Under the pieces are notes generated by a model that had not been told where the DNA came from, did not search any database, and saw nothing but the letters and a program-made list of their open reading frames with translations. A stretch of 52,641 nucleotides of DNA, from assembly GCA_902527995.1 (NCBI GenBank), contig CABZRA010000005.1, positions 1 through 52,641 on the forward strand, in the 5' to 3' direction. The position numbers were made by a program, and so were the translations under genes. How positions within the stretch are numbered: the stretch's first letter is position 1; each line of letters starts with the position of its first letter. Source of the stretch: an uncultured SAR86 cluster bacterium (GTDB lineage Bacteria > Pseudomonadota > Gammaproteobacteria > Magnimaribacterales > AG-339-G14). Of this stretch, positions 26,646 to 34,537 are shown piece after piece.

Positions 26646-28058
26646 ATGGAAAAATTAGAGAACATAAATTTTAAAAATTCTTTTGGAACATTATCTGAAG
26701 ACTTTTATACCAAACAAGGATGGAGCCCTTTACCCAAAGCTAAATTGGTAAGTTTTAATTATGATCTTGCCAAAGAACTAGGACTAGAAACTATCAACCC
26801 AGGGTATTTAATAAAAATTTTTAATGGAGAAGTTTCTGTACCTAACTCTGAGCCTTTAGCAATGGCTTATGCAGGACATCAATTTGGAAACTGGGTACCT
26901 CAATTAGGGGATGGTCGTGGAATCTTGTTTGGTCAAATAAAAACTGCTAATGGTCTCAAAGACCTTCATATTAAAGGTGCAGGCAAGACTCCTTATTCGA
27001 GATTTGGTGATGGAAGAGCCGTTCTTAGGTCTTCTATTAGAGAGTACCTATGTGGTGAAGCGATGCATGGTTTAAAGATACCCTCTTCAAGATCTTTGAT
27101 TATATTCACTGGTGAAGAACCAGTATTTAGAGAAACTACTGAACCTGGTGCCATGATCGTTCGAACTGCAAGCACCCATATCCGTTTTGGTAACTTTGAA
27201 TATCTTTGTCACAACGGTAAACAAAATCTTTTGCCCGAATTGATTGATCATGTCATCGAAGAATACTTTCCTGAATACGTAGAACTTGAGAATAAAAATG
27301 AATTATTTTTTGAGGCGGTAGTTAAAAAAACGGCAGAGCTCATTGCTGCTTGGCAAAGCGTTGGCTTTGCTCATGGAGTAATGAATACAGACAATATGTC
27401 TATTCTTGGAGAGACTTTTGATTTTGGACCTTTTGGCTTCTTAGAGAACTATCAACCCGATTACATTTGCAATCATTCGGATTATCAAGGTCGATATTCT
27501 TTTAACAACCAACCTAACATTGGACTTTGGAATTGTCAGGCACTTGCGTCGGCTTTGTCACCCTTAATAAACGAAACACAACTTAAAAAATCTTTAGAAA
27601 ATTATCAGCTGTATTTTTACAATCATTTTATTCATCTCTTCAGAGGGAAACTTGGTCTCATAAAAAAAGATCACAAGGATTTTGAATTGATCGAAGAAAC
27701 TTTAAATTTTTTAAAGCAAGAAAAACTAGATTACACGAATTTCTTTAGGAATCTAAATGGCTTTATTTTTGGAGATAAAAAATTTAGTCTCCAAGAAAAA
27801 TTAAGAAAAAGATTTGAATTTGAAGAAATATCGCAAGATAAACACGAGGAAATAGTTAAAGCAAATAATCCAAAATTTATTCTTAGAAATTACCTAGCTC
27901 AAGTCGCAATCGAGAAGGCTGAAAAAGGAGATTTTTCAGAAGTTAATAAATTATTAGAAATTTTAAAAAATCCTTTCTTAGATCATAAAGGCCTTGATGA
28001 CTATGCAAAGGAGTCACCCGAGTGGGGGAAAAATTTAGAAATTTCTTGCTCGTCTTAG
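26646..28058 (+). CDS. selO: Protein adenylyltransferase SelO (YdiU family)
   Basis: A 470-residue pseudokinase that AMPylates protein Ser/Thr/Tyr in the family. Motifs: AYAGHQFGNWVPQLGDGRG near residue 78, IKGAGKTPYSRFGDGRAVLRSS near residue 110, REYLCGEAMHGLKIPSSRSL near residue 132, and the active-site GVMNTDNMSILG with FDFGPFGF near residues 244-260. It ends in SCSS, the C-terminal Cys position that is selenocysteine in some eukaryotic SelO proteins. It is slightly shorter than E. coli SelO (about 478). Its last codons overlap a small opposite-strand frame. Confidence 0.94.
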   Translation: MEKLENINFKNSFGTLSEDFYTKQGWSPLPKAKLVSFNYDLAKELGLETINPGYLIKIFNGEVSVPNSEPLAMAYAGHQFGNWVPQLGDGRGILFGQIKTANGLKDLHIKGAGKTPYSRFGDGRAVLRSSIREYLCGEAMHGLKIPSSRSLIIFTGEEPVFRETTEPGAMIVRTASTHIRFGNFEYLCHNGKQNLLPELIDHVIEEYFPEYVELENKNELFFEAVVKKTAELIAAWQSVGFAHGVMNTDNMSILGETFDFGPFGFLENYQPDYICNHSDYQGRYSFNNQPNIGLWNCQALASALSPLINETQLKKSLENYQLYFYNHFIHLFRGKLGLIKKDHKDFELIEETLNFLKQEKLDYTNFFRNLNGFIFGDKKFSLQEKLRKRFEFEEISQDKHEEIVKANNPKFILRNYLAQVAIEKAEKGDFSEVNKLLEILKNPFLDHKGLDDYAKESPEWGKNLEISCSS

Positions 28059-28177
28059 GACGTTCTTACACAATTACGAAAGATTTTTTTAAGACCCATT
28101 AGTCCATAACGGTCTTTATCAAAAAAATAAAAAGGCAGCTCTTTTTTACAGCTCAAACATTCTTTCTTATCTTTCAT
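28055..28177 (-). CDS. Possible 40-residue zinc-ribbon-like micro-ORF
   Basis: From the ATG at 28177 the product reads MKDKKECLSCKKELP..., with CLSC near residue 7, FDKDRYGLMGLKK, and a final Cys in RNCVRTS. The pattern C-x2-C, an F/D/G-rich middle, then C resembles half zinc-ribbon modules. It overlaps the end of selO by 4 bp tail-to-tail. No ribosome binding site or promoter is evident, and only three cysteines are present, so it may be a chance frame. Confidence 0.3.
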   Translation of the reverse strand: MKDKKECLSCKKELPFYFFDKDRYGLMGLKKIFRNCVRTS

Positions 28178-28214
28178 AATTTGGATTTTACAGATAAATA
28201 AAGAAAAGAGTATG

Positions 28215-28233
28215 GCCCCAGCTAGACTGGGGC
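28215..28233. repeat. G/C-rich hairpin after selO
   Basis: GCCCCAG (28215-28221) and CTGGGGC (28227-28233) form a perfect 7-bp stem with a 5-nt loop. No T run follows on the plus strand; on the minus strand a loosely T-rich stretch follows. GCCCCAGCT recurs in the neighbouring terminator arm at 28255-28263. It may help end selO transcription. Confidence 0.55.
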
Positions 28234-28244
28234 GACTTTCCTTC

Positions 28245-28278
28245 AAAAAAAGTTGCCCCAGCTGAAAGCTAGGGCAAC
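28245..28278 (-). terminator. Rho-independent terminator for the micro-ORF transcript
   Basis: GTTGCCC (28252-28258) and GGGCAAC (28272-28278) pair, with an inner AGC/GCT stem around a TGAAA loop. Reading leftward, the stem is followed directly by seven T (the A run at 28245-28251). It therefore terminates leftward transcription, and the only leftward gene upstream is the 33-residue frame at 28316-28417. Confidence 0.82.
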
Positions 28279-28315
28279 GTGGGGGAGAAGAAACTTGTTT
28301 GTTACTCCATTAACG

Positions 28316-28417
28316 TCAGGAGGCGAAGGTTAATATTCCTAAGCTACCTACATATACAATTGCAGAGAGACATACAACATAACCTAACGTACCCAACAGT
28401 GCTTTTGTATAGTTCAT
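28316..28417 (-). CDS. 33-residue single-pass membrane micro-protein
   Basis: ATG at 28417 to TGA at 28316 encodes MNYTKALLGTLGYVVCLSAI followed by 13 more mostly hydrophobic residues ending in LTFAS. It is one predicted membrane helix (about residues 6-31) with a lysine at the N-terminal flank. A GGAG ribosome binding site lies 8 nt upstream on the minus strand, a TATAAT -10 lies about 32 nt upstream, and a strong terminator sits 37 nt after the stop. So the short gene has a complete transcription unit of roughly 200 nt. I recognise no family. It is too short for common gene callers; the same RNA could also act as an sRNA. Confidence 0.68.
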   Translation of the reverse strand: MNYTKALLGTLGYVVCLSAIVYVGSLGILTFAS

Positions 28418-28448
28418 TTAAACAACTCCGTGTATTAAACTTGTGCAA

Positions 28449-28454
28449 ATTATA
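28449..28454 (-). promoter_or_regulatory. Candidate -10 box of the micro-ORF transcript
   Basis: Perfect TATAAT on the minus strand, with a weak -35 (TTAAGG, 16 nt upstream). The predicted start near 28442 gives a 25-nt leader containing the GGAG site. Confidence 0.45.
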
Positions 28455-28518
28455 ATTCATAGCTGCTTTACCTTAATCTTTATAAAAATTAGTTAAAAAT
28501 TACCTAATTGATCTAAAT

Positions 28519-28688
28519 GTTATCAAAAAAGCTCTTTTTATTACCATTTCTGCACTATTAGGCTGAAAGTATACTCAGAAAGGGATTTCAGGCTAGTTAA
28601 AGATTGATAATTTTTACCGAATTTATCTTATTTTATATAGAATTTACCAAAAGTTATTAAAAAGGTCTTTTTTTATGCATTTTTAGGA
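28519..28688. repeat. Imperfect direct repeat in the long intergenic region
   Basis: Within the gap between the micro-ORF promoter and 28744, two similar AT-rich segments occur: one from 28519 (GTTATCAAAAAAGCTCTTTT...) and one from 28653 (GTTATTAAAAAGGTCTTTTT...), each followed by a CATTT and TTAGG. Each core can form a small A/T hairpin. The region otherwise shows no coding potential. It could hold binding sites for the rightward oxidoreductase promoter, but low complexity alone could produce the match. Confidence 0.35.
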
Positions 28689-28743
28689 ATTTATATGAAC
28701 TCTTATTAACTGATAAGATATTTTTTTTAAATAAGGGGGATAA

Positions 28744-29751
28744 ATGAAACAAATTCAACTGTCTAAACCAGGAGGTTTAGAAAATCTAAAAATTACGGAA
28801 GCTGAAAATCCAAAGCCTGGCTCTAAAGACGTGCTACTAAAAGTAAATGCCAGTAGCTTGAATTATCATGATCTTATGGTTGCACTCGGCTTAATTCCTA
28901 CTGAGGACAAAAGAGTCCCTCTCTCAGACTCAGCAGGAGAAATCGTTGAAATAGGTGAAGAAGTAACTAAATGGAAATCTGGCGATAAAGTAATGAGCAT
29001 GTGTTTTCCAAATTGGGTCAACGGGCCGCCAAAATACGAATTGTTAAGTTTTATAGGTGATAACCAAGATGGTTATGCAACTGAATATATTTCAATTCCA
29101 GAAACTGCCATTACTAAAATTCCTAACAACCTTACATTAAAGGAAGCAGCAACTTTGCCTTGTGCGGGTCTGACCGCGTGGCGCGCTCTTGTGGATGAAG
29201 GAAATTTAAGATCAGGAGAAACTGTTCTAGTACAAGGTACTGGAGGTGTGTCGGTATTTGCTCTTCAACTTGCAAAAAGTTTTGGAGCAACTGTAATTGC
29301 TACATCCTCTTGTGATGACAAACTTGAAAAACTTAAGCGACTTGGTGCTGATCATTTAATCAATTACAAAACACATCCAGAATGGGGCAAAGAAGTTTTA
29401 AAATTGACTGACAACGTAGGGGTTGATCACGTCGTAGAGGTAGGTGGCGCTGGAACTTTCAGTGAGTCTGTACGTTGCACAAAACTTGCAGGTCACATTG
29501 CCTTGATAGGTGTTTTAAGTGGTCCTTCGGTAAGTGAAATTATCTTACCAAGAATCTTTCTAAAACAAATCCGATTAAGTGGTATTGCCATGGCAAACCA
29601 AGACTCTCAAATTGCGATGATAGAGTATTTAGAGGAAAATGAAATTAAGCCAGTTATAAGCGATAGTTTTGATCTTGAAAATTTAGCAGCTGCATTTCAA
29701 CATCAAATTGATAATAAACATTTTGGGAAAATTTCAATTGATATAGGCTAA
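28744..29751 (+). CDS. Zinc-independent MDR-family alcohol dehydrogenase / quinone oxidoreductase
   Basis: A 335-residue medium-chain dehydrogenase/reductase. The GroES-like N-domain includes ASSLNYHDLMVALG near residue 37 and DSAGEIVEIGEEV near residue 62. The Rossmann domain has VLVQGTGGVSVFALQLAK near residue 160 and GADHLINY near residue 198. The usual structural-zinc cysteine cluster is absent. A strong AAGGGGG ribosome binding site precedes the ATG. It may reduce quinones or enones with NAD(P)H; substrate unknown. The DUF3604 gene follows 28 nt later and may be on the same transcript. Confidence 0.87.
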   Translation: MKQIQLSKPGGLENLKITEAENPKPGSKDVLLKVNASSLNYHDLMVALGLIPTEDKRVPLSDSAGEIVEIGEEVTKWKSGDKVMSMCFPNWVNGPPKYELLSFIGDNQDGYATEYISIPETAITKIPNNLTLKEAATLPCAGLTAWRALVDEGNLRSGETVLVQGTGGVSVFALQLAKSFGATVIATSSCDDKLEKLKRLGADHLINYKTHPEWGKEVLKLTDNVGVDHVVEVGGAGTFSESVRCTKLAGHIALIGVLSGPSVSEIILPRIFLKQIRLSGIAMANQDSQIAMIEYLEENEIKPVISDSFDLENLAAAFQHQIDNKHFGKISIDIG

Positions 29752-29779
29752 GCCTTATGACAGTATTTATTGTTATTTT

Positions 29780-31837
29780 GTGAGTGGTGAGTTGAAAAAA
29801 ATAATTTCATTATTTTTGATAATTTTATTAGTCAGCTGTTCTGATGAGTCATTATATATAGTTCAAACGCCAATAGATAAAATTAAAGATCCCAATGCAG
29901 ATTACAATGAAATAAGAAACGCTTATTTTGGTGATACTCATGTTCACACAAAACATTCCTTCGACGCTTACCTCTTTGGTACGACTGGTTCGCCATCTGA
30001 TGCTTACCGCTATGCTAGAGGTGAAACTGTGAAACATCCTGCAGGTTTTGACATGAAATTGGTTGAGCCATTAGATTTTTACATGGTTTCAGATCATGGG
30101 TTTTTTATGGGAATGATGGAGGCTTACGCAGATACGTCTACCGAAATCTCAAATGCTCCAGGTGCTGAAGCATTTCATAATATGAATGCTCCAGAAAATT
30201 TAACTCTTGAAAACGGAGCCACTAGGCTTAATACTTTTGCGCAAACTCTTCAAAACTTTTTTCTCAATCCCAGATCCTATTTTGATCCGGAGCTTTGGCA
30301 AGCTGTGCTTACCAATAACTTAGCTAGAGGCTTGAAGATTTATGATCACGACGTGCATTTATCAGCTTGGGCTGATGTTGTAAAAGCTGCAAATGACGCT
30401 TACGATCCAGGAAATTTCACTACTTTTATTGGTTATGAGTTTACAACTTCTACTGATGTAGCTAATGAAAATTTACATAGAAATGTAATGTTCAAATCTT
30501 CAAATGCGCCAAAGCGACCTTATACAAGAATTGATTCAATTAACCCGGAAGATCTCTGGACTTGGATGGATAAGATTAGAGAACAAGGCATTGATAGTAT
30601 CGCCTTTCCGCACAACAGTAATGGATCCAATGGACAAATGTTTGAGATGGAAACTTTTTTTGGAGAGCCTTTATCAAAAGAATATGCTGCCTTGAGGATG
30701 CGTAATGAACCAATTGTTGAAATGACACAAGTAAAAGGCACTTCAGATACGCATCCATTATTATCACCAAATGATGAATGGGCAGATTTTGAAATCATGG
30801 AGGCAAGAATAGGAAGTATCCCTCCAGCTTTTAGTTTCCCTGCGGGTGGCTATGTCAGAGATGCCTACGTTCGAGGGTTGATGTCTAATCAATTTGGCAC
30901 GGGAAATCCTTATAAGTTTGGTTTGATCGGTGCAAGTGATACGCATGTAATTGGTGCGGGGCTAAGAGAAGAAAATTATTGGTCCAAAATCGGACTGGTT
31001 GACGCAGATCCTCGAGCTAGAGGTTCGATACCTGTATCAGAAGAAGATAGAAACGTTGTTCCTAATAGAGGCGGTGTTTCATTTAAAGAATTTGAACAAG
31101 GAGACTACGTCATTGGAGGTTTGGAAAACTGGGGCGCTTCTGGATTAGCAGGCGCTTGGGCTGAGGAAAATACCAGAGAATCAATTTTTAATGCCTTCAG
31201 AAGAAAAGAAACATTTGCAACTTCAGGTCCAAGAATCTTAGTTAGATTTTTTGGTGGATTTGATATAAACGAGCTTACTTTTAGTGACGAAGATATAATA
31301 AAGTCAGCTTATGAAACAGGGGTGCCAATGGGCGGTGACATCTTTGCAGAAGAAACAGACAAAGCACCAAGCTTTCTTGTCTGGGCTCAAAGAGACGTTA
31401 ATGGCGCTCCATTGCAAAGGGTGCAAATAATTAAAGGTTCAATCAGTCGAGCCGATTCTAGTCCTACAGAGAAAGTTTATGATATTGCCTGTTCCGACGG
31501 GCTCCAAGTGGATCCAAAGACAAACAGATGTCCTGACAATGGCGCTCGTGTCGATATCGAAACTTGTGCTGTTTCTCAAAACGTTGGATCAGCTGAATTA
31601 AAAGTGATTTGGACCGATCCCGATTTTAATAAGGACGATAGTTCATTTTATTACGTAAGAGTTTTAGAGAATCCTACATGTAGATGGTCAACGTGGGATG
31701 CCATTCGTGCAGGTTTTAAACCTAGAGAAGACCTTCACGATACAATTCAAGATAGAGCTTGGAGTTCTCCAATCTGGTACACCCCAGATAATGCCGAGAA
31801 TCCTCCTCCCATCAGAATAAACGCAGAAAGGCTTTAG
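29780..31837 (+). CDS. DUF3604 lipoprotein with PHP-like metal site
   Basis: A 685-residue exported lipoprotein (lipobox LLVSC, Cys near residue 20). The DUF3604 core shows metal-ligand motifs reminiscent of PHP phosphoesterases: FGDTHVHTKHS near residue 50, MVSDHG near residue 102, FIGYEFTT near residue 217, IAFPHNSN near residue 275, and GASDTHV near residue 383. The annotated start is GTG; a TTG four codons later (29792) would give the neater MKKII-type signal and is an alternative. Function is unknown. It heads a run with a parvulin and a HupE/UreJ protein, spaced by 13 nt and then overlapping. Confidence 0.85.
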   Translation: MSGELKKIISLFLIILLVSCSDESLYIVQTPIDKIKDPNADYNEIRNAYFGDTHVHTKHSFDAYLFGTTGSPSDAYRYARGETVKHPAGFDMKLVEPLDFYMVSDHGFFMGMMEAYADTSTEISNAPGAEAFHNMNAPENLTLENGATRLNTFAQTLQNFFLNPRSYFDPELWQAVLTNNLARGLKIYDHDVHLSAWADVVKAANDAYDPGNFTTFIGYEFTTSTDVANENLHRNVMFKSSNAPKRPYTRIDSINPEDLWTWMDKIREQGIDSIAFPHNSNGSNGQMFEMETFFGEPLSKEYAALRMRNEPIVEMTQVKGTSDTHPLLSPNDEWADFEIMEARIGSIPPAFSFPAGGYVRDAYVRGLMSNQFGTGNPYKFGLIGASDTHVIGAGLREENYWSKIGLVDADPRARGSIPVSEEDRNVVPNRGGVSFKEFEQGDYVIGGLENWGASGLAGAWAEENTRESIFNAFRRKETFATSGPRILVRFFGGFDINELTFSDEDIIKSAYETGVPMGGDIFAEETDKAPSFLVWAQRDVNGAPLQRVQIIKGSISRADSSPTEKVYDIACSDGLQVDPKTNRCPDNGARVDIETCAVSQNVGSAELKVIWTDPDFNKDDSSFYYVRVLENPTCRWSTWDAIRAGFKPREDLHDTIQDRAWSSPIWYTPDNAENPPPIRINAERL

Positions 31838-31850
31838 TTCTTTTTAAAAA

Positions 31851-32660
31851 ATGCTTCGCAAAATAGCTATTTTTCTTGTTATTGGAATTTTAATTCTTAG
31901 TTTAGATTTGACTTTTTCCAAATTTAAAGACGAAAAGATAATTTATGTCACTGAAGAGGAAATTTATAGCCTTATGAACTCTTGGGCATTGCAGGTAGGT
32001 CGTAACCCAAATCCTGAAGAAGCAAAAGCGGTCATAGATAATTTAATAGAGGAAGAAATTCTTTATCGAGAAGCATTAAGATTAGGATTGGACGCTAATG
32101 ACCAAATCATCAAAAGAAGATTGGCTCAGAAGTTGATGTTTTTGAAGCAAGAATCGAAAGGAACCAAGCTCACGGATTTAGAGATTTCAGAATTTTATGA
32201 AAACAATCTTGATAAATATTTAATCCCCGAACAGTACGATTTCACTCATGTTTATTTTTCTAAAGAAGATGAAGGATCGGCAAGAGCACAAAATGCTAAA
32301 GCTCTTCTAGATAAGTCTCAAGAAATTAAAGGAGATGTTTTTTTTCTGGGTAAAAATTTTACAAACAAAAGCCCAAAAGAGCTAAGAAAAGATTTTGGGA
32401 TAAATTTTTCATCAGAACTTGAAAATCTTAAATTAAATGAATGGTCGCAACCCATTGAGTCTACTTACGGAAGTCACTTAATAAAATTAGTTGGATTTCA
32501 AGCCGCAAGAATACCCGAACTTGAGGAAATCAAACCAAGAGTAATGGTAGACCTAGAGTTGGAAAGAAAAGATTCAACTCTATCTAACTATCTGAATGAA
32601 TTGAAAGAAGATTATGAAGTTATTATTAGCCGAAACTTAAAACAAACTTATAGTGAATAG
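31851..32660 (+). CDS. Membrane-anchored parvulin-type peptidyl-prolyl isomerase
   Basis: A 269-residue protein with an N-terminal membrane anchor (about residues 5-23) and periplasmic remainder. The helical SurA/PpiD-like chaperone part has VIDNLIEEEILYREALRLGLD near residue 60. The PPIase domain (about 125-225) includes YDFTHVYFSKED and PIESTYGSHLIKL, matching the terminal motif of parvulins. It probably assists folding of an exported protein, likely the neighbouring DUF3604 lipoprotein or the HupE periplasmic domain. It overlaps the next gene by 8 nt. Confidence 0.85.
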   Translation: MLRKIAIFLVIGILILSLDLTFSKFKDEKIIYVTEEEIYSLMNSWALQVGRNPNPEEAKAVIDNLIEEEILYREALRLGLDANDQIIKRRLAQKLMFLKQESKGTKLTDLEISEFYENNLDKYLIPEQYDFTHVYFSKEDEGSARAQNAKALLDKSQEIKGDVFFLGKNFTNKSPKELRKDFGINFSSELENLKLNEWSQPIESTYGSHLIKLVGFQAARIPELEEIKPRVMVDLELERKDSTLSNYLNELKEDYEVIISRNLKQTYSE

Positions 32661-33597
32661 ATTTAATTTTTGTTTGCTCCTTTTTTTACTATCCTCAGTA
32701 GTTAATACCCACGAATTTAATCCGGCACATCTTGTTGTTAATGAAAAGGAGGATTTCGAATACGATGTAACTTGGATGTATCCCTTACGAAATTTGGGAC
32801 CTGTAAGTTTGTCTTTACCTAGGGATTGTGAATCTAATTCAATCGAAGCTTTTCAAGAAAGTAAGTATTTGACTGAAAAAATATCCATGCAATGTAATAA
32901 TTCAATTAAAGGGAAAAGTATTTTTATTAATGGATTGTCAATTTTAAATGATGCCTTAGTTACTATTAAATTTTTAAATGGAGAAAGATTTGAGGGCTTG
33001 GTTAGCTTAAAAGACTCCAAATTAACCATTCCAAAAGAGGCGCAAGTTTTTCCAACAGGTTATTTTGCCTTGGGAATTGAGCATTTAATCGGCGGGCCTG
33101 ATCATCTTCTCTTTGTCTTTGGATTACTATTTATTGTTTTTGGTTGGCAAAATTTAATAAAAACCATCACCGCTTTCACTTTAGCTCACAGCATTACATT
33201 AGGTTTATCTGTATTTGAGATTGTGAGCTTACCGTCTATTAGTATTGAAGCATTGATTGCTCTAACTATTATTTATTTAGCTCTAGAAATAGGAGAGGAT
33301 AAGGAGAAAAATCGTACTCCATGGATTATGGCCTTTGCATTTGGCTTACTTCATGGTTTTGGTTTTGCAGGAGCATTGAGTGAAATTGGAATTGCTAATG
33401 AACAATTATTACTTTCTTTGCTTTTCTTCAATATTGGCATCGAAATAGGGCAGCTAATAATGATTCCAATTTTTTTAATAATTATTTGGCTGCTCCAAAA
33501 GGTAAAGCTAAATTTTTCCGTAACCAAACTATCATCTTATGCTATTGGTGGAATGGGCAGTTTTTGGTTAATTGAAAGAGTCCTTGGAATTTTCTAA
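32653..33597 (+). CDS. HupE/UreJ family membrane protein
   Basis: A 314-residue protein with a signal peptide (about 1-18), a periplasmic beta-rich domain (about 20-130), and six predicted membrane helices. The first helix region carries HLIGGPDH, an HX5DH motif of the kind required for Ni2+ uptake in HupE and related permeases. Further family motifs are FTLAHSITLGL near residue 180, FGLLHGFGFAGAL near residue 233, and FNIGIEIGQL near residue 262. The GTG start overlaps the parvulin gene. Metal transport is the family hypothesis; no hydrogenase or urease genes are in this window. Confidence 0.88.
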   Translation: MNRFNFCLLLFLLSSVVNTHEFNPAHLVVNEKEDFEYDVTWMYPLRNLGPVSLSLPRDCESNSIEAFQESKYLTEKISMQCNNSIKGKSIFINGLSILNDALVTIKFLNGERFEGLVSLKDSKLTIPKEAQVFPTGYFALGIEHLIGGPDHLLFVFGLLFIVFGWQNLIKTITAFTLAHSITLGLSVFEIVSLPSISIEALIALTIIYLALEIGEDKEKNRTPWIMAFAFGLLHGFGFAGALSEIGIANEQLLLSLLFFNIGIEIGQLIMIPIFLIIIWLLQKVKLNFSVTKLSSYAIGGMGSFWLIERVLGIF

Positions 33598-33624
33598 AAA
33601 AAAGGCTGCCGAAGCAGCCTTTTA
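33598..33624. terminator. Bidirectional rho-independent terminator
   Basis: AAAGGCTGC (33601-33609) and GCAGCCTTT (33614-33622) form a 9-bp stem with a CGAA tetraloop, flanked by A and T runs. It separates the HupE cassette from the convergent lipoprotein gene and can serve both. Confidence 0.9.
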
Positions 33625-33631
33625 AAAAGCT

Positions 33632-34441
33632 TTAAGTTAGAGGTATTTCGCCTGAATTGTAATTTACAGGTGTTTCACAACTAACCACTTCATCAAATGC
33701 GTTTTGAACGTCCATGCCAGTAGCTAAAAAGTTTGCGTTGCCTGCATCTCTTAATTCGGCAGACTGATGAAAGTTACCCCAGAAAAAATCTAATTCTTCT
33801 GTCTCATAATCAGGTGCCAAAACTGCATAAGTGTAAGGCGCGCCTAACGAGTTTTGGTCAGCTTCTATCCAAGCCTCAAATTGATCGATAACCGCGATCA
33901 ATTCATCTGCTCCTTGTCCTTCGTTATATGAACATTGTTGATAATCTGAAGAAAAAGAAGACAAATCAAAAGTTCCTAAAGCATCTCTATCTCTTCTTAT
34001 ATATGCATCAAAAGAGAAGGTATCTGCTTTCGAACCACAAGCCAGAATGTCAGCAGTGGATTCTGCCCACTCAGTTGTTTTATCATAACCTTCCCAGGTT
34101 TCCCAACCGGCTTCTGCATCGGCTTTAGAATTCCATACCAGTTGCCAAAAACCATCTCCAGCTGCGTCTTCTGGTTTATCGCCTTCGAAAGTAATTCCGT
34201 AAGCTGCCACTAAGGTTGAATTAGTTTCGACCAACAAGTCTTGCCACTCGGGAAGCATATCGCTATTAAAATTTTCTACTGACCAATTTTCGCCATAAGT
34301 ACATGGAACATATTCCATATAAAATTTTTGGGGATATTCTTCGGATCCAAGATCTGCATAAGTCATTTCTGGCTCAGAACTGCATGCAGAAAAAATGGTT
34401 AGAGTTGTGATCAAAGTTAAAATGTATAACTTATTTTTCAT
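33632..34441 (-). CDS. Lipoprotein of the double-repeat secreted type (protein D)
   Basis: A 269-residue lipoprotein. The ATG at 34441 follows a GGAG site and gives a clean signal MKNKLYILTLITTLTIFSAC with the lipobox Cys at residue 20; a longer frame adds a non-signal extension. The mature part appears to hold two repeats (FYMEYVPCTYGENW...FWQLVWNS and SDYQQCSYNEGQ...LDFFWGNFHQ). The layout of strand, helix, W/F-rich strand resembles the three tandem secreted proteins at 23960-26094, though here with acidic composition and extra cysteines. Function unknown. It is monocistronic and ends at the shared terminator. Confidence 0.7.
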   Translation of the reverse strand: MKNKLYILTLITTLTIFSACSSEPEMTYADLGSEEYPQKFYMEYVPCTYGENWSVENFNSDMLPEWQDLLVETNSTLVAAYGITFEGDKPEDAAGDGFWQLVWNSKADAEAGWETWEGYDKTTEWAESTADILACGSKADTFSFDAYIRRDRDALGTFDLSSFSSDYQQCSYNEGQGADELIAVIDQFEAWIEADQNSLGAPYTYAVLAPDYETEELDFFWGNFHQSAELRDAGNANFLATGMDVQNAFDEVVSCETPVNYNSGEIPLT

Positions 34442-34537
34442 TTTTGTACTCTCCGTTAAAATTAAAATGAACATTAAGTATCCTCCCAAAAAACTGGACA
34501 ATCAAGCGTTGGCGATTACAAATTTGTAGGTTTTAAT

